Source: Neoceratodus forsteri (taxonomy: Eukaryota > Chordata > Ceratodontiformes > Ceratodontidae). From it: a stretch of 64,000 nucleotides of DNA. A program made the translations under genes and the position numbers. The stretch spans positions 167,652,501-167,716,500 of the forward strand of contig CM028131.1 of assembly GCA_016271365.2 (NCBI GenBank). Reading direction: 5' to 3'. Positions 1 through 9,951 of the stretch are shown here, one piece after another; position 1 is the first letter of the stretch, and each line of letters starts with the position of its first letter. The notes under the pieces were generated by a model, which saw only the letters and a program-made list of their open reading frames with translations, searched no databases and was not told the origin of the DNA.

Positions 1-818
1 GTATGAGCTATAGCATCAATCTTACCAATTTCAGGTTTCACCCTTCCATTTTCTATTAGGAACCCTAAATATCTAGTTTCCTGCATAACAAGAGAGCATT
101 TAGTGGGATTTATGGTTAATCCTGCTGTGGATACAGCAGTAAGTACTTCCCATAGGTGTACTAGATGGTCATTCCAAGAGGGGCTGAATATCATGACATC
201 ATCTAAATATGCTGCGGTATATGCTGTATGAGGTTGCAGAATTTGGTCCATACACCTTTGAAAAGTGGCTGGAGCATCATGAAGGCCAAAGGGCATTGTG
301 GTGAATTGAAAAAGGCCAAGTGGGGTACTGACAGCAGCCTTTTCCTGCAATTCCAAATCCAGAGGAATTTCCAATATCCTTTAGATAAATCTAGGGTACT
401 AATGTATTGCTAATTTTCCAACCAATCAATTATGTCGTTGATACGAGGCTTGGGGTACCCATCAAATTTAGATATGGCATTCAGTTTGCAAAAATCTAAA
501 CAAACTCGCGCACCTCCTTCCTTTTTATTGACCACTACCATGGAAAAACTCCAGGCACTTTTAGAAGGTTGGATTACCTCCAACTGTTTCATTTTTTTAA
601 TTTCATCTATTACCCCCTCTCGCACACTTTCCAGTAACCGGTAGGGCTTCTAATAGGAGTTATCTGGGTAACTTCAATGTGATGTTCTATACCTGAAACC
701 CTAACAGGAGTTGCTTAAAAGGAATGTTGAAAAGATGATAATACTTCTTCCAACTCCTTCTGTTGATCGGGGTGCAAGTCAGGGTTAATTTTGACATCTT
801 TAAATTCACTCTTACTGT
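1..818 (-). pseudogene. Reverse transcriptase N-terminal two thirds, broken, cut by window edge
   Basis: The segment from about 640 down encodes the start of a Gypsy RT: a helix ending KMKQLEVIQPS, then VVVNKKEGG and VCLDFCKLNAIS, motifs of RT domains 1 and 2. The catalytic YLDD box is at 198-209 followed by VMIFS. A stop or frameshift lies near 410. The last part in the window corresponds to the RT thumb region. The linker at 640-818 shows no motif I can name. RNase H would follow beyond position 1. RT lies downstream of integrase, which sets this element apart from canonical Gypsy. Confidence 0.83.
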
Positions 819-2173
819 CTAGTCTGTCATAAGCAATCTCCATCTTAATGTTTGTTTCTTCAGGGTGGACAAGCAAGGAGTACTGTGATCTATCATGCCA
901 TTTTTTAGCAAATTTTCATGACAGATCCTCTGTTTACTCCTTTTTTTGGGAAGAGCAATTTCATAGTTGATTGGCCCTACCTGCATTGTTATTGTACTGT
1001 ATAAGGACCTTGCCATTTCATCAAGTTTATTTTTGGTACAAGACAACAGTAGCAGAACTCTTTCCCCTGGCTGAAATTATTTGGACCCAATCCCCTGATT
1101 ATGTTTCTTTCTGGTACTCCTGCTTGGATCAGCCTATGCCAGTGTGCTTTAGCAACATACTTTATTAACTTTGCTTGCAAATTAGTAATATACTCCAAGG
1201 ATGTCATAGGTACAGTATTGTGTTTCCTTTCTTCCCAGTTCTCTTTTAATACATCCAGCAAACCTCTGGGATGTTTACCAAAAATTAACTCAAAAGGGGA
1301 GTGCCCTGTAGATGCCTGTGGCATCTCACTATACCCAGACATTAGATAAGGAAGATACTGGTCCCATTGTTTACCTGCATCATGGGTAAATTTCTGCAAC
1401 ATTCTTTTTAGGGTCTGGTTGAAACACTCAACCAGCCTGTCTGGGGATGATACAGTGATGTAAGGATTGCATATATACCCAGGGACTGATACAAGAGTTT
1501 TAATAACTGAGAACAAATGTTGCTACCCCAGTCAGTTAATATCTCCCTCAGAATTCCCATCCTACTAAAAATTTTGATTAGTCACCTATTTTCACAGCTG
1601 TAGTGGTTCACAAGGGAATTGCTTCAGGATATTTAGTTGCATAATCACATACAACTAAAATAAAGTGGTTCCATTTTGCACTTTTGGGAAGTGGTCCAAC
1701 CACATCCATCGCTATTTGCCTGAAAGGAGTGAAAACCAAGGGCAGAGGATGTAAGGACACCTTATCTTTCCTGGATAAGGGTGCGACCTTCTGACAATGC
1801 ACACAGGTCCTACAATACTTTGCTACTTGATTATGTATCCCTGGCCAATAAAAGCGATACAATAATCTATTCAAAGTGTGTTCCACCTCCTGGTGACCAG
1901 CTAGAGGGACATCATGGGCTATATACAGGTGATGGTCCTAATAGGACTCTGGGACCATTAATTGTGATACCACCTCCCCAGTAGTTGGTTTAACACATTC
2001 CCTATATAATAGTCCCTTGTGCCGTACAAATTGAGGCCCGTCTTCTCTGCATTCCCTACCTGTAAGAAAAAAGGTTTTAATGATGCATCTTTTATTTGTT
2101 CCACCCCAAAATCCCATTCAGGTTTATCTTTTATTATGCTAGTGTCTTCATTCCCCTGTTCAGGATAGTCCAT
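819..2173 (-). pseudogene. Integrase, frameshifted
   Basis: Integrase inserts cDNA into the host chromosome. Reading downward, a linker (2173-1958) leads to an HHCC zinc-binding domain (HQEVEH, then CRTCVHC, about 1895-1790). The catalytic core follows, with its first aspartate in MDVVGPL (about 1700) and the second in TDWGSN (about 1530). The region normally carrying the glutamate (around LVECFNQTLKR, 1440-1400) is in a shifted frame. A C-terminal GPY/F module (KWQGPY, about 1000) ends in a KxxxxxICHENLL-like segment near 900. Stops and shifts occur near 1610, 1575 and 1450. Its place between protease and RT is the notable point. Confidence 0.83.
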
Positions 2174-2605
2174 ATGGGCCTGTTGCCATTTCTTCTTATC
2201 CTCTCTTGTTTGGATTTTTCTGGTCTACTGGGTGGTCCACAAATATCATTCTCAAAAGGTATTAATTGTTGTAACTCCACAATCCATCTATGTTGTGCCC
2301 TATTGCTAACAGCATCCACATGTGTGGCTCCAGCCAACAAAGTTGCAAAGTCCGGATAGTCATGACCTATTATTATGGGAACAGGGAAGTGTGGAACCAA
2401 TCCTACTGGCATCTGTTGATTAGTCACCTAAATCTGTATGTCAAAAGTTTGTAATGGATAGTAGTGGGCATCTCCAGGTATGCAGGTGACCCCATGGCCG
2501 CCTTACTATCTACAATTTTGGGGATCAGACTGGACTTCACCGGTGTCTGATGACTTCCCGAGTCAAGTAAGCCAGCCATTTACTTTCCATTCACTATGAC
2601 AGAGG
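2134..2605 (-). pseudogene. Retropepsin-like protease region, broken
   Basis: Just after gag the minus strand encodes the aspartic protease active-site motif LLDSGS (around 2560), which in retroelements cleaves the Gag-Pol polyprotein. A TAA at 2580-2582 interrupts the frame two residues upstream of the motif's alanine-glycine lead-in. The downstream part (2427 to 2134), with a VPIIIGHDYPDF segment like the second half of Gypsy proteases, lies in another frame, so at least one indel separates the halves. The tail of this open stretch merges into the protease-integrase linker. Confidence 0.7.
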
Positions 2606-3640
2606 TTACATATTGCCCCAATTGGCAAGAGCCAACTGTGTAGGTACAGTCTTTTTCTTGGGGCAGAAATGGGCAATATGTCCTTTCTCTTGACAGATAT
2701 GGCAAATAATGTCTGAATTATACAGATGATCAGATTTAACAGCTTTCACACCCCCAACAGTAATGTTATTAGAAGGAGAATAGGTTCTTACTGTAGGAAG
2801 GGCTGCACTGGGACAGGAGTGTCCTTTTTGTCGATGGGGCCTTGCTGCAAGGTAGTCTTCTGCTAGGCTGACAGCTTTCATGGCTGTCCCCGGGCGGTGT
2901 TCCCTAATGCACATCTGGACATCTTGTGGTAAGATCCTCACAAATTGTTCCAGTATTATGGCTTCTGTCATCTGTTCCTTAGCACCGGTCCCTGGTTGGA
3001 GCCATTTTCCACATAAATCCTTCAGTCTTCTATAAGCTTCTTGGGGTGTGTTGGTTGTCTGAAACTTCAGGGTCCTAAACCACTGATGGTACATTTCTAA
3101 ACAAATATCATAGCATTTCAAGATTTCTTCTTTTACAGTGTCATAGTTCTTGCTCAGACCACTGTCAATGTGTCCATAAGTCAACTGGACTTTACCTGTT
3201 AAATATGTGATGAGACGGATAACCCATTGACTTCTTGGCCAATTACAAGCTTGGGTGATCCGTTCAAAAGTTGCAATACAGGTCTCAATGTCATCAGTCT
3301 CACATAGTTTAGTCAATTTAATGTCCTTAGGGCCATCAACAGCAGCAGGGGGTCAATCTATACCCAGGGTCTGGATAGCTGTCAAAGTGTCCGCCTACCT
3401 GGCTTCAGTCCTCTTATGATCCCATTCCCTCTGTTTCACCAGGGCAACCTGCTGTATGCATAACCAGTGCAGCAATTCTTATGCATCTCGTGCTGGAGGA
3501 TTTATCACCTTCTCCTCCTCCTCTTCCTCTTCCTCTTCTTCAGCATGTCCTCCAGCAGTGCCTTCCTCTTCTGTCTTTGCCATCTTCTGCCGTACATCTC
3601 CAGATCCAGGCAATAAAGGCTCACCAGTCTTCTCAGCCAT
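2606..3640 (-). pseudogene. gag: gag of the Gmr1-like element, three in-frame stops
   Basis: Gag is the structural protein that forms the particle and packages RNA. A plausible start is the ATG at 3640. One reading frame runs from there to 2606 but is broken by TAA at 3479-3481, TAG at 3395-3397 and TGA at 3353-3355. Near the N terminus an uninterrupted run of about ten glutamates comes from a GAG/GAA repeat (about 3500-3540). The long middle part (3316 down) has the Gag-like region, and a CCHC zinc knuckle, C-x2-C-x4-H-x4-C, lies near 2670-2710 close to the C terminus. Because the stops share one frame, point mutation rather than indels killed it. Domain assignment is strong. Confidence 0.85.
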
Positions 3641-3736
3641 CTTTCTGGTTAGCAGACCACTGGGCTGATTCTCCTCCAACTTCAGGTGCCTCCACAGATA
3701 CCTGGATAGTATCAGAAACCTGCAACACCAGACTTT

Positions 3737-3754
3737 ATCCCACTGCTGCCACCA
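3737..3754 (-). promoter_or_regulatory. Primer binding site matching tRNA-Leu 3' end
   Basis: The plus strand here reads like the 3' end of a vertebrate tRNA-Leu (AAG/TAA type) including the terminal CCA, with about one mismatch over 18 bases as I recall that tRNA. The minus strand is therefore complementary to the tRNA and would prime first-strand cDNA. It sits two bases inside the LTR, the usual spacing. Confidence 0.75.
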
Positions 3755-3756
3755 CA

Positions 3757-4118
3757 TGTGAGGAAGTGGAATTAAAGGATCACACCAAACAATGGCTAGG
3801 CTTAGTTGCAGCAAAGTATTTTATTCTTTGTAGGCACAAATTAAATTAACTTTAAAGTGTACTTATTCAGCAAATCAATCAAACAGAAAATCAGAAGAAG
3901 GCAAAGGTTTAAATAAAGTCTATATATTAACACTAGAAAACAGCTAGTGTTCCCACTGTTAGGACAGCATACGACTGTTCCCTACAGCTCACCTTAGACA
4001 ATGAGTAACTCTCCTTATATGCTTGTATAGACATGTGATGAGGACAACTCCACCCACTTTTGGGATTTAACACAAATAAAATATGCTACAAGTCTTATTT
4101 TTACATAACATGCTCACA
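3757..4118 (-). repeat. 5' LTR of the Gmr1-like element
   Basis: The 362 bp segment begins TGTGAG and ends CTCACA, a perfect 6 bp terminal inverted repeat with the TG...CA ends typical of LTRs. It lies two bases from the tRNA-like primer binding site. On the minus strand it holds a TATA-like CATATAAGG near 4015 and an AATAAA polyadenylation signal near 3820, in the order expected for promoter then poly(A) site. The partner LTR is outside the window, so identity between LTRs and the target duplication cannot be tested. Confidence 0.82.
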
Positions 4119-5585
4119 ATCCCCTATCTGTCTTTGTTTTAATTCATATTGCTGTAGCTGTACAAAATAATACATTAGAAAAAAACTAGAAAACAGATAA
4201 GGTCCCAGTGTAAGCTCCACCCACCTAATACCTGCTCTATGATTCTGCAAGAAATGGACCAGCCAGCTCTATAGAGCAAGGCATTGAGCAGGACAGATGA
4301 CTAACCTGGGGCTGCTGTTGCTGTATAACGAAACCCCTGCAGAACAGAACAGGTATATAAATAAATAAACACAGGCTGCAGAACAATTAATATATCCTAA
4401 TAATATTTTCTTTTCATGTGTACCTTTAGCATTTGTTTCTATAGCTCGAGATTAAAGACGCAGTAGCATGGGACGGCTCCCATTTAACCTTAAAGTCTCC
4501 TACCCTTGCAACTGCAATCCAAACAAATAGCTTGCATGCATGGAGGAGGTATACTTTCTGCACAACAGTGCCAGTAAAGCATTAAATGCTATTACAATAT
4601 TTAACCGGGTAGTGCAAACACTGCTGCAAGCCACTGACTTGCGCACATTCGAGCAGACAAGTGCTCGCAGCACTCAAGCAGTAGTGCTTGATAAAATAGA
4701 TGAGAGGAAATTCCTTACCCTCGTCAAGCGGTCAAACTTTACCAAAATCCATGTCACTATTTCAAAAGAAAGACATTTACACCCAAAATGGGTGATGTCC
4801 TTACCTCATAACTACAGGATGCTTCCAGAACCCCATTACCCTTTCCCAACTAGCAAAGCATGGCAAAAGCTTGAAAAAAAATCCTGAGCTCTTATGTCAT
4901 GTCTTTGCATGAGATAAACTAATATCCTGATATTTCTCTACTTTTAATACATACCCTAATAGGGACATTAAATACTAGAAACGAGGTTTCGTCTTGGATC
5001 AGAGAAGGGGAGTACCAGGTACACAAAACAGGAAAAGAGAAAAAAACAATAAAAGGATAGCAAGATGACAGTATTCAGGTGGCCTGCCTGTATTTGTGGT
5101 AGAAACAGCTTGAGAGAAAAAGTAAGACAATAATAATGCTGTTGCAACAGACTTCCGAATAACAGACAGAAAAGAAATTCCCTCATGTGTGGTACCAATG
5201 TCACACAAACATGTCAGCATAGACTCAGGTAGTGTACCACAAACCATGTTCAGGAGAGAAGAAACTACAAGACGTAAATGTCATTTAGACACAATGGATC
5301 ACTGGGCCATTTTTCTGCTAGCTTTTATATGTCACATCGCTGAGCACATTAGCACACAGAATGAATCTCCTCTCTGACTTTTCCTAATGAGTCTATCCCA
5401 AAGACTGAAATCTTCCATATTTTATGCCTTGAGGGAGTCATGAGACCTGTGTCAATTAAGCACCTCTCTCCTAAGCTAAATTTGCACTTAGAAAGACATA
5501 CACTACCTTTTTACTCCCAACACACACACAATATGAAACTTGCCAGAAAAACACACATACACTTGTGTGTCCTCTACCTCAAGTA
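4119..5585. other. Non-coding stretch between LTR element and CR1-A
   Basis: No recognised gene. A 115-codon plus-strand open frame at 4540-4887 has no motif I recognise, no splice context I can support and no related copy in the window; I treat it as chance or an unknown relic. A short CA-rich tract lies near 5520-5560. The sequence is AT-rich with no clear terminal repeats. Confidence 0.5.
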
Positions 5586-5947
5586 CATGCAAACGTATGA
5601 ATTTGCCAGCCGATAAAGGCTCTTATAGAGTCTATCGAGTCGGTTCGAGTGTGCAGCTAGCAACCTTTATACAGCAGCTGCCTCTCCCTCCTCTCCCCTG
5701 ACCCTCACTCTTACCCTGCCCCATCCCCTTTTGAAGCAGTCCACTGTTCTACAGGATACCACTTCCAAGGCAACGTGTTCCACCCAGATACCACTCTCTC
5801 CATAAAAAAGTGTCTTCTCATTTCCCTCCTGAACCTTCCCCCCTTCAATCTGAGATCATGACCTTTAGTGTCCCTACCCCACCCTTAACTTGAATAGTCC
5901 CTCCGTGCCTGTCTTGTTTATTCCCTTCATGTACTTGAAGATTTCAA

Positions 5948-8224
5948 TCATATCCCCCCGTCTCTCCTCTCCTCCAGTGAATACATGTTCAACTCCCTCA
6001 GCCTGCTCATGTAGGGTATGTCCCCTAGTCCCTGGATCATCTTTGTTGTCCTGCGCTGCACCGCCTCCAGTAACTTAATGTCTGTCTTCAGGTATGGGTG
6101 CCAGTACTGCATGCAGTACTCCAAGAGTGGCCTAAACAGTGATCTATGCAATGGCAGGATCACCTCCCCTCTCCTTGAAGATATACCCCTGGCAATAAAA
6201 CCCAGCATTTTCTTGGCCTTTGCAGCATTCATTAAGCCCGTTATAATAACCTCCAGATCCTTCTCCTCCTCTGTCACAGCTAGCTGACCCCCCCCCAAGC
6301 TAGTAGCTCCTTCTTGTTTTTTTTGCCCCAGAATGCAGCACCTTGCACTTTTTGGCACTGAACCCCAACTGCCAGGTGTCTGACCAGGTCTCCAGTTTTG
6401 ACAGATCATCCTACAATGCATGCCATCCTCTTAGGTCATTCACTACTGCTCCCATTTTGGTGTCATCTGCAAACAAACTGATCTTGTTCTCAATCCACAT
6501 TGAGATGTCTGATATGAACAACCCAAACAACACCTGTCCCAGCACTGAGCTTTGCGGTGCTCCCTTGTCACTGACCTTGGAGATGAGAGTTCTCCTCCCA
6601 TCACACCAGGTTGGTCTGACAGGGTCTGCCTATGGCAAACCCATGCTGCCTAATGTCCTGCAGCCCGTTCATCTCAAGAAGGGACACAAGCCTCTCCTTC
6701 AGAATTGTCTCCATCAGTTTTCCCATGATAGATGTGAGCTTTACCAGCCTGTAGTTTCCCGGTTCATCTATGGAACCACTCTTATAGAGGGGTACCATGT
6801 GAGCCATCCTCCAGTCCTGACGTACACTTTTTGAGACCAGGGAGGCATCAAACAGGCCTGCCAAGGGTCTTGCCAGGATTTTTACCAGGTCTTTCAGTAC
6901 CCTTGGGTGAATGCCATCCGGCCCTGGTGCCTTGTTCACACTCAGTGCCCTCAGGCCCTCCAGTACCCTGCCCTCTGTGATTCTCCCATCTGTCACCTCC
7001 TCCCCCGAGAGCCTGACCTCCCACCCTACCTTGGTAGCACCCCTCATTTCTCCTTAGTAAAGACCGAGCAGAAGTATTCATTAAGCACTTCTGCCTGCTC
7101 TGTCCCTGTTTCCACCCACCCCCAACCCTCTTAATCCTTACTATTTTGTTCCTACAACTCTTTTTCTCCTGATGTACCTAAACAATTCCTTTTCCACTTC
7201 TTGATGGCTTGTGCCAGCCTGAGCTCCTTAGATGCCTTGGCTGCCCTTATTGCCTTCGTCACCTCCTTTGATTCCTTCAGGTAGTCCTCTCTGTCCTCCC
7301 CTCTCCCTGTTTTTTTGAACCTCCTAAAGGCGGCTCTTTTATTTCTTACTTTCTCCCTGACTCCTTTGCTCAACCAGCTGGGATTCTTGACCCTAGCTCT
7401 CTTACTCTGGAACCTGATGAAGGTTTTGGTTGCCTCCTCAATCCCCAGTTTTATGACCTCCCACCTCTGGTTAGTGTCCATATTAGTTTGGATTCTAGCT
7501 AGATATCCTTTAACTACCTCCCCCATCCTCCCGAAGTTGGCCTTCCTGAAGTCCAACACTCTTGTACCAATTTCTACTCCCTCCTTACCCATTATCATTG
7601 TGAACCACACTGAGTGGTGGTCACTCCCTGCCAGTGGTTCTTACATCTGCAGCTCCCTCACAAACTTCCCAGTTGCCAGCACGAGGTCTAGGGTGTTCCC
7701 TAACCTGGTTGGCTCACTGACATTTGCATTATGGAAGCTATCCTGGAATGCATCCAGAAGTATCTGCTCCCTTCTATTCGTGGTGGCTGGAGCACTCCAA
7801 TCCACTCCCAGCATTTTGAAGTCCTCCACAATCATCGTGCTACCCTTTCTGCAAGTCCTTCTGATCTGTTCTGTTAGTTCTCTATCTAACTCCTCTGTCT
7901 GAGATGGTGGCCTGTACATACTCCCATGCTGAGAGTCCTATTCATGGAATCCTGAATTTGCATCCATAAAGACTCTGTAATACCCTCCTCCCCCTCGTCA
8001 CAAACACACTTCAGTCCTTCTCTCACATACAGTGCCATCCCTCCACCCTTCCCATTTACCCTATCTCTGCACAGTATCTTATACTCTGGTACTGCCAGGT
8101 CCCACTCTTGGTAATGGGTGGCCCATGTTTCAGTGATGGCTACCATGTCCACCTCCCCTTCTGCCATGAGAGTCTGTAGCTCTGCTGTTTTGTTTCCTAG
8201 GCTCCTAGCATTTAGGGTGACCAC
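5948..8224 (-). pseudogene. CR1-A ORF2: endonuclease-reverse transcriptase, broken
   Basis: ORF2 would nick target DNA and prime reverse transcription. It opens at 8224 with the CR1 endonuclease start (TLNARSLGNK, then AITETWA), followed by a VDWSAP segment near 7800. The linker (7610-7152) and the RT start (APGPDGIHPRVLKDL, about 6930) follow, then the RT palm and the C-terminal domain (LEYCMQYWHPYLKTDI, about 6090). The frame changes several times (near 7900, 7150, 6600 and 6420), so it cannot make a full protein. Order and motifs match the other CR1 copies in this window closely. Confidence 0.87.
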
Positions 8225-8393
8225 CCTCCAACCTTTTTCCTTCCCCCCTCCTGCTCTCCCTTACTAGCATCCCCTCTACTACTCCCTTTTTTCCTATTGC
8301 TTCTAGCACGGGGGTATGCTCATTTAGTTTCCCTTCCTGTGGATTCTGCATGCCTCTTGAGGACTTGCCACCCCTGCTCCTAGTTTAAATGCC

Positions 8394-8533
8394 CTTCTTT
8401 TGCTATGTAATCCCAGATCCTCTGCTTCAATACCTTCTTGCCCTTCTCACTTAGCTGAAGTCTATCCTTACTGCAGAGATCACTGTCCTCCTGGGTACCC
8501 GCACCCCCACACTGCCTTCTAACCACCTCCCTA
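8394..8533 (-). pseudogene. CR1-A ORF1 C-terminal remnant
   Basis: About 45 codons match the C-terminal end of the CR1 ORF1 esterase domain (KDRLQLSEKGKKVLKQR, compare copy G near 28640). This is the part that holds the downstream catalytic Asp/His region in SGNH hydrolases. It is cut at the L2 junction. Confidence 0.65.
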
Positions 8534-9743
8534 GTGGCACCCTCTCACTCCCCTTTTTACTTTTTAACTATCTCCGCAAATGTTATCTCCAAATTTCTAA
8601 GAAGGTTACCTAACAGGGGAAGCCCTGGCTTCGACAGCCTCTTCCCTATCTTTCTGAAACTAGTCTCCTCTCTGATATCCAAGCCTCTCATCTTTATCTT
8701 TAATCTTACACTATCCATAGCCACCATGCCTGAATCCTGGAAGTCTGCGACAGCGGTTCCAATCTTCAAAACCGGTGACCACCACTCCACTGACAACTAC
8801 CAGCCTATATCTATTCTCCCCCACTTGAGTAAACTCCTTGAGAGTGTCGTTCATCACCAATTATCTGAATACATCACTAAATACAACCTCTTATGTAGCC
8901 AACAGCACGGCTTCCATAAGCATCAGAGAACATCTACTGCTCTTGCCCTTTTTACTGATCACATCTTCTCCAACACGGACCATGGATGCGCCACAGGTGC
9001 CGTCTTTATTGACCTATCTAAAGCCTTTGATATGGTTAACCACTCCCTTCTCCTCTGTAAACTATCATTGCTCAGCTGCTCTGTTGAGACCATCAACTGG
9101 TTTCAGAACCACCTCTTCAATCGCTTCCAATCTGTGTGCATTGGTTTTATGACTTCCCTTCCCTGCTTGTCACCATGGGAGTTCCCCAGGGCTCCATCTT
9201 TGGCCCCTTGCTCTTCTCTATATTTGTTAACTCCCTCCCCACTGACAGCTTCACCTGCAATTCTCTACTCTTTTAGGACTTCCTTGTTATTTTCCATAGT
9301 GACAAATCCCTCCCTTCTATTTCCTCGATCCTCATCCAAAACTACTATGCCACTTATAACTGGTTCTCATCTAATCTGCTGTTAGTAAATTCTAAGAAAA
9401 CCAAGGCTATGCTGTTTGGGTCGAAACCTTACCTTGCCAAAACCCTTAACAAAAACTCTTCTCTCCTCATCTACCTTCTAATGGCCCTGCCCTTGAAAAT
9501 GTCTCTTCCTTCAAATACCTGAGGGTTATGCTTGACCCCTCTCTCTCCTTCAATGACCACATAAACCACATAGTCCACAGGGTTAATCAGAAGCTGGGTG
9601 CTGCCTATCATCTAAAGCCATACCTAACTAAAGAAGCTTGCTTAGCTATTGTCATGGGTAACCTCCTCCCTAGCTTTGATTATTGCTCCCCAATCTTCTC
9701 TCTTGTCTCTACCACCCTTTGTAGTAGACTCTCAGTAGCTTAA
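8534..9743 (+). pseudogene. L2 ORF2 reverse transcriptase, broken
   Basis: The open part 8534-9385 holds RT motifs: VPIFKTGD, then YQPISILPHLSKLLE, QHGFHKHQRT and the catalytic AVFIDLSKAFDMVNH (motif A, about 9000). The region of motif C (the usual YADD) near 9280 is degenerate and frame-shifted. A second open part, 9528-9743, has the conserved LDPSLSFNDHIN and YHLKPYLT segments that follow the RT in L2 elements. Enzymatic role would be target-primed reverse transcription. Frameshifts near 9150 and 9390 show it is dead. Confidence 0.85.
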
Positions 9744-9750
9744 AATAGCA
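8534..9750 (+). mobile_element. L2-type LINE, first part (split by CR1-B)
   Basis: The plus strand encodes an L2-clade reverse transcriptase without the endonuclease, so the copy is 5'-truncated. It stops at about 9750, where the 3' tail of CR1-B begins, and resumes at about 14502 with the matching C-terminal region. The two pieces together form one L2 element interrupted by a later insertion. Confidence 0.85.
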
Positions 9751-9951
9751 CATAGAAACATAGAAACACAGACTTTGATGGCAGATAAGGACCGCTTGGC
9801 CCACCTAGTCTGCCCATTTCCCTACCTAGAGGATAAGCTGCAAATCGTATTGAACCAACAACCTATTTCTTCCTACCCCCCCACAAAAATTGCCTTATGT
9901 CTGTCCCATGCATTCTTGAATTCTCCCACAGTTTTAGACCCCACAACCTCC

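Larger units (their letters stand above)
1..4118 (-). mobile_element. Ty3/Gypsy LTR retrotransposon, Gmr1-like order (5' part, runs off the window)
   Basis: On the minus strand this region reads, in order, LTR, primer binding site, gag with a zinc knuckle, aspartic protease, integrase and reverse transcriptase, and it leaves the window at position 1 inside RT. Ordinary Gypsy elements place RT and RNase H before integrase; here integrase lies between protease and RT. That arrangement is known for the Gmr1 group of deuterostome Gypsy elements, and I infer membership from it. RNase H and the 3' LTR would lie beyond the window start. All coding parts carry stops or frameshifts, so this copy is dead. 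Domain identity is clear by motif; clade placement rests on domain order alone. Confidence 0.82.
5586..8533 (-). mobile_element. CR1 LINE, copy A (5'-truncated)
   Basis: The minus strand carries a CR1-type LINE from the end of ORF1 (8533-8394) through ORF2 to the 3' end at about 5586. The 3' tail belongs to the subfamily ending in a GTATGTTC-like repeat, shared with copies C, D, F and G. At 8533 it stops abruptly against the L2 element. The missing 5' part of ORF1 does not reappear after the L2 ends at 15262, so either it was already truncated or the other half was lost. Confidence 0.88.

Noticed and set aside
3456..3849. Plus-strand open frames rich in Ser/Pro/Leu opposite gag
   Set aside because: They are the antisense of the gag leader and its GAG/GAA repeat, which has zinc knuckle and frame support on the minus strand.
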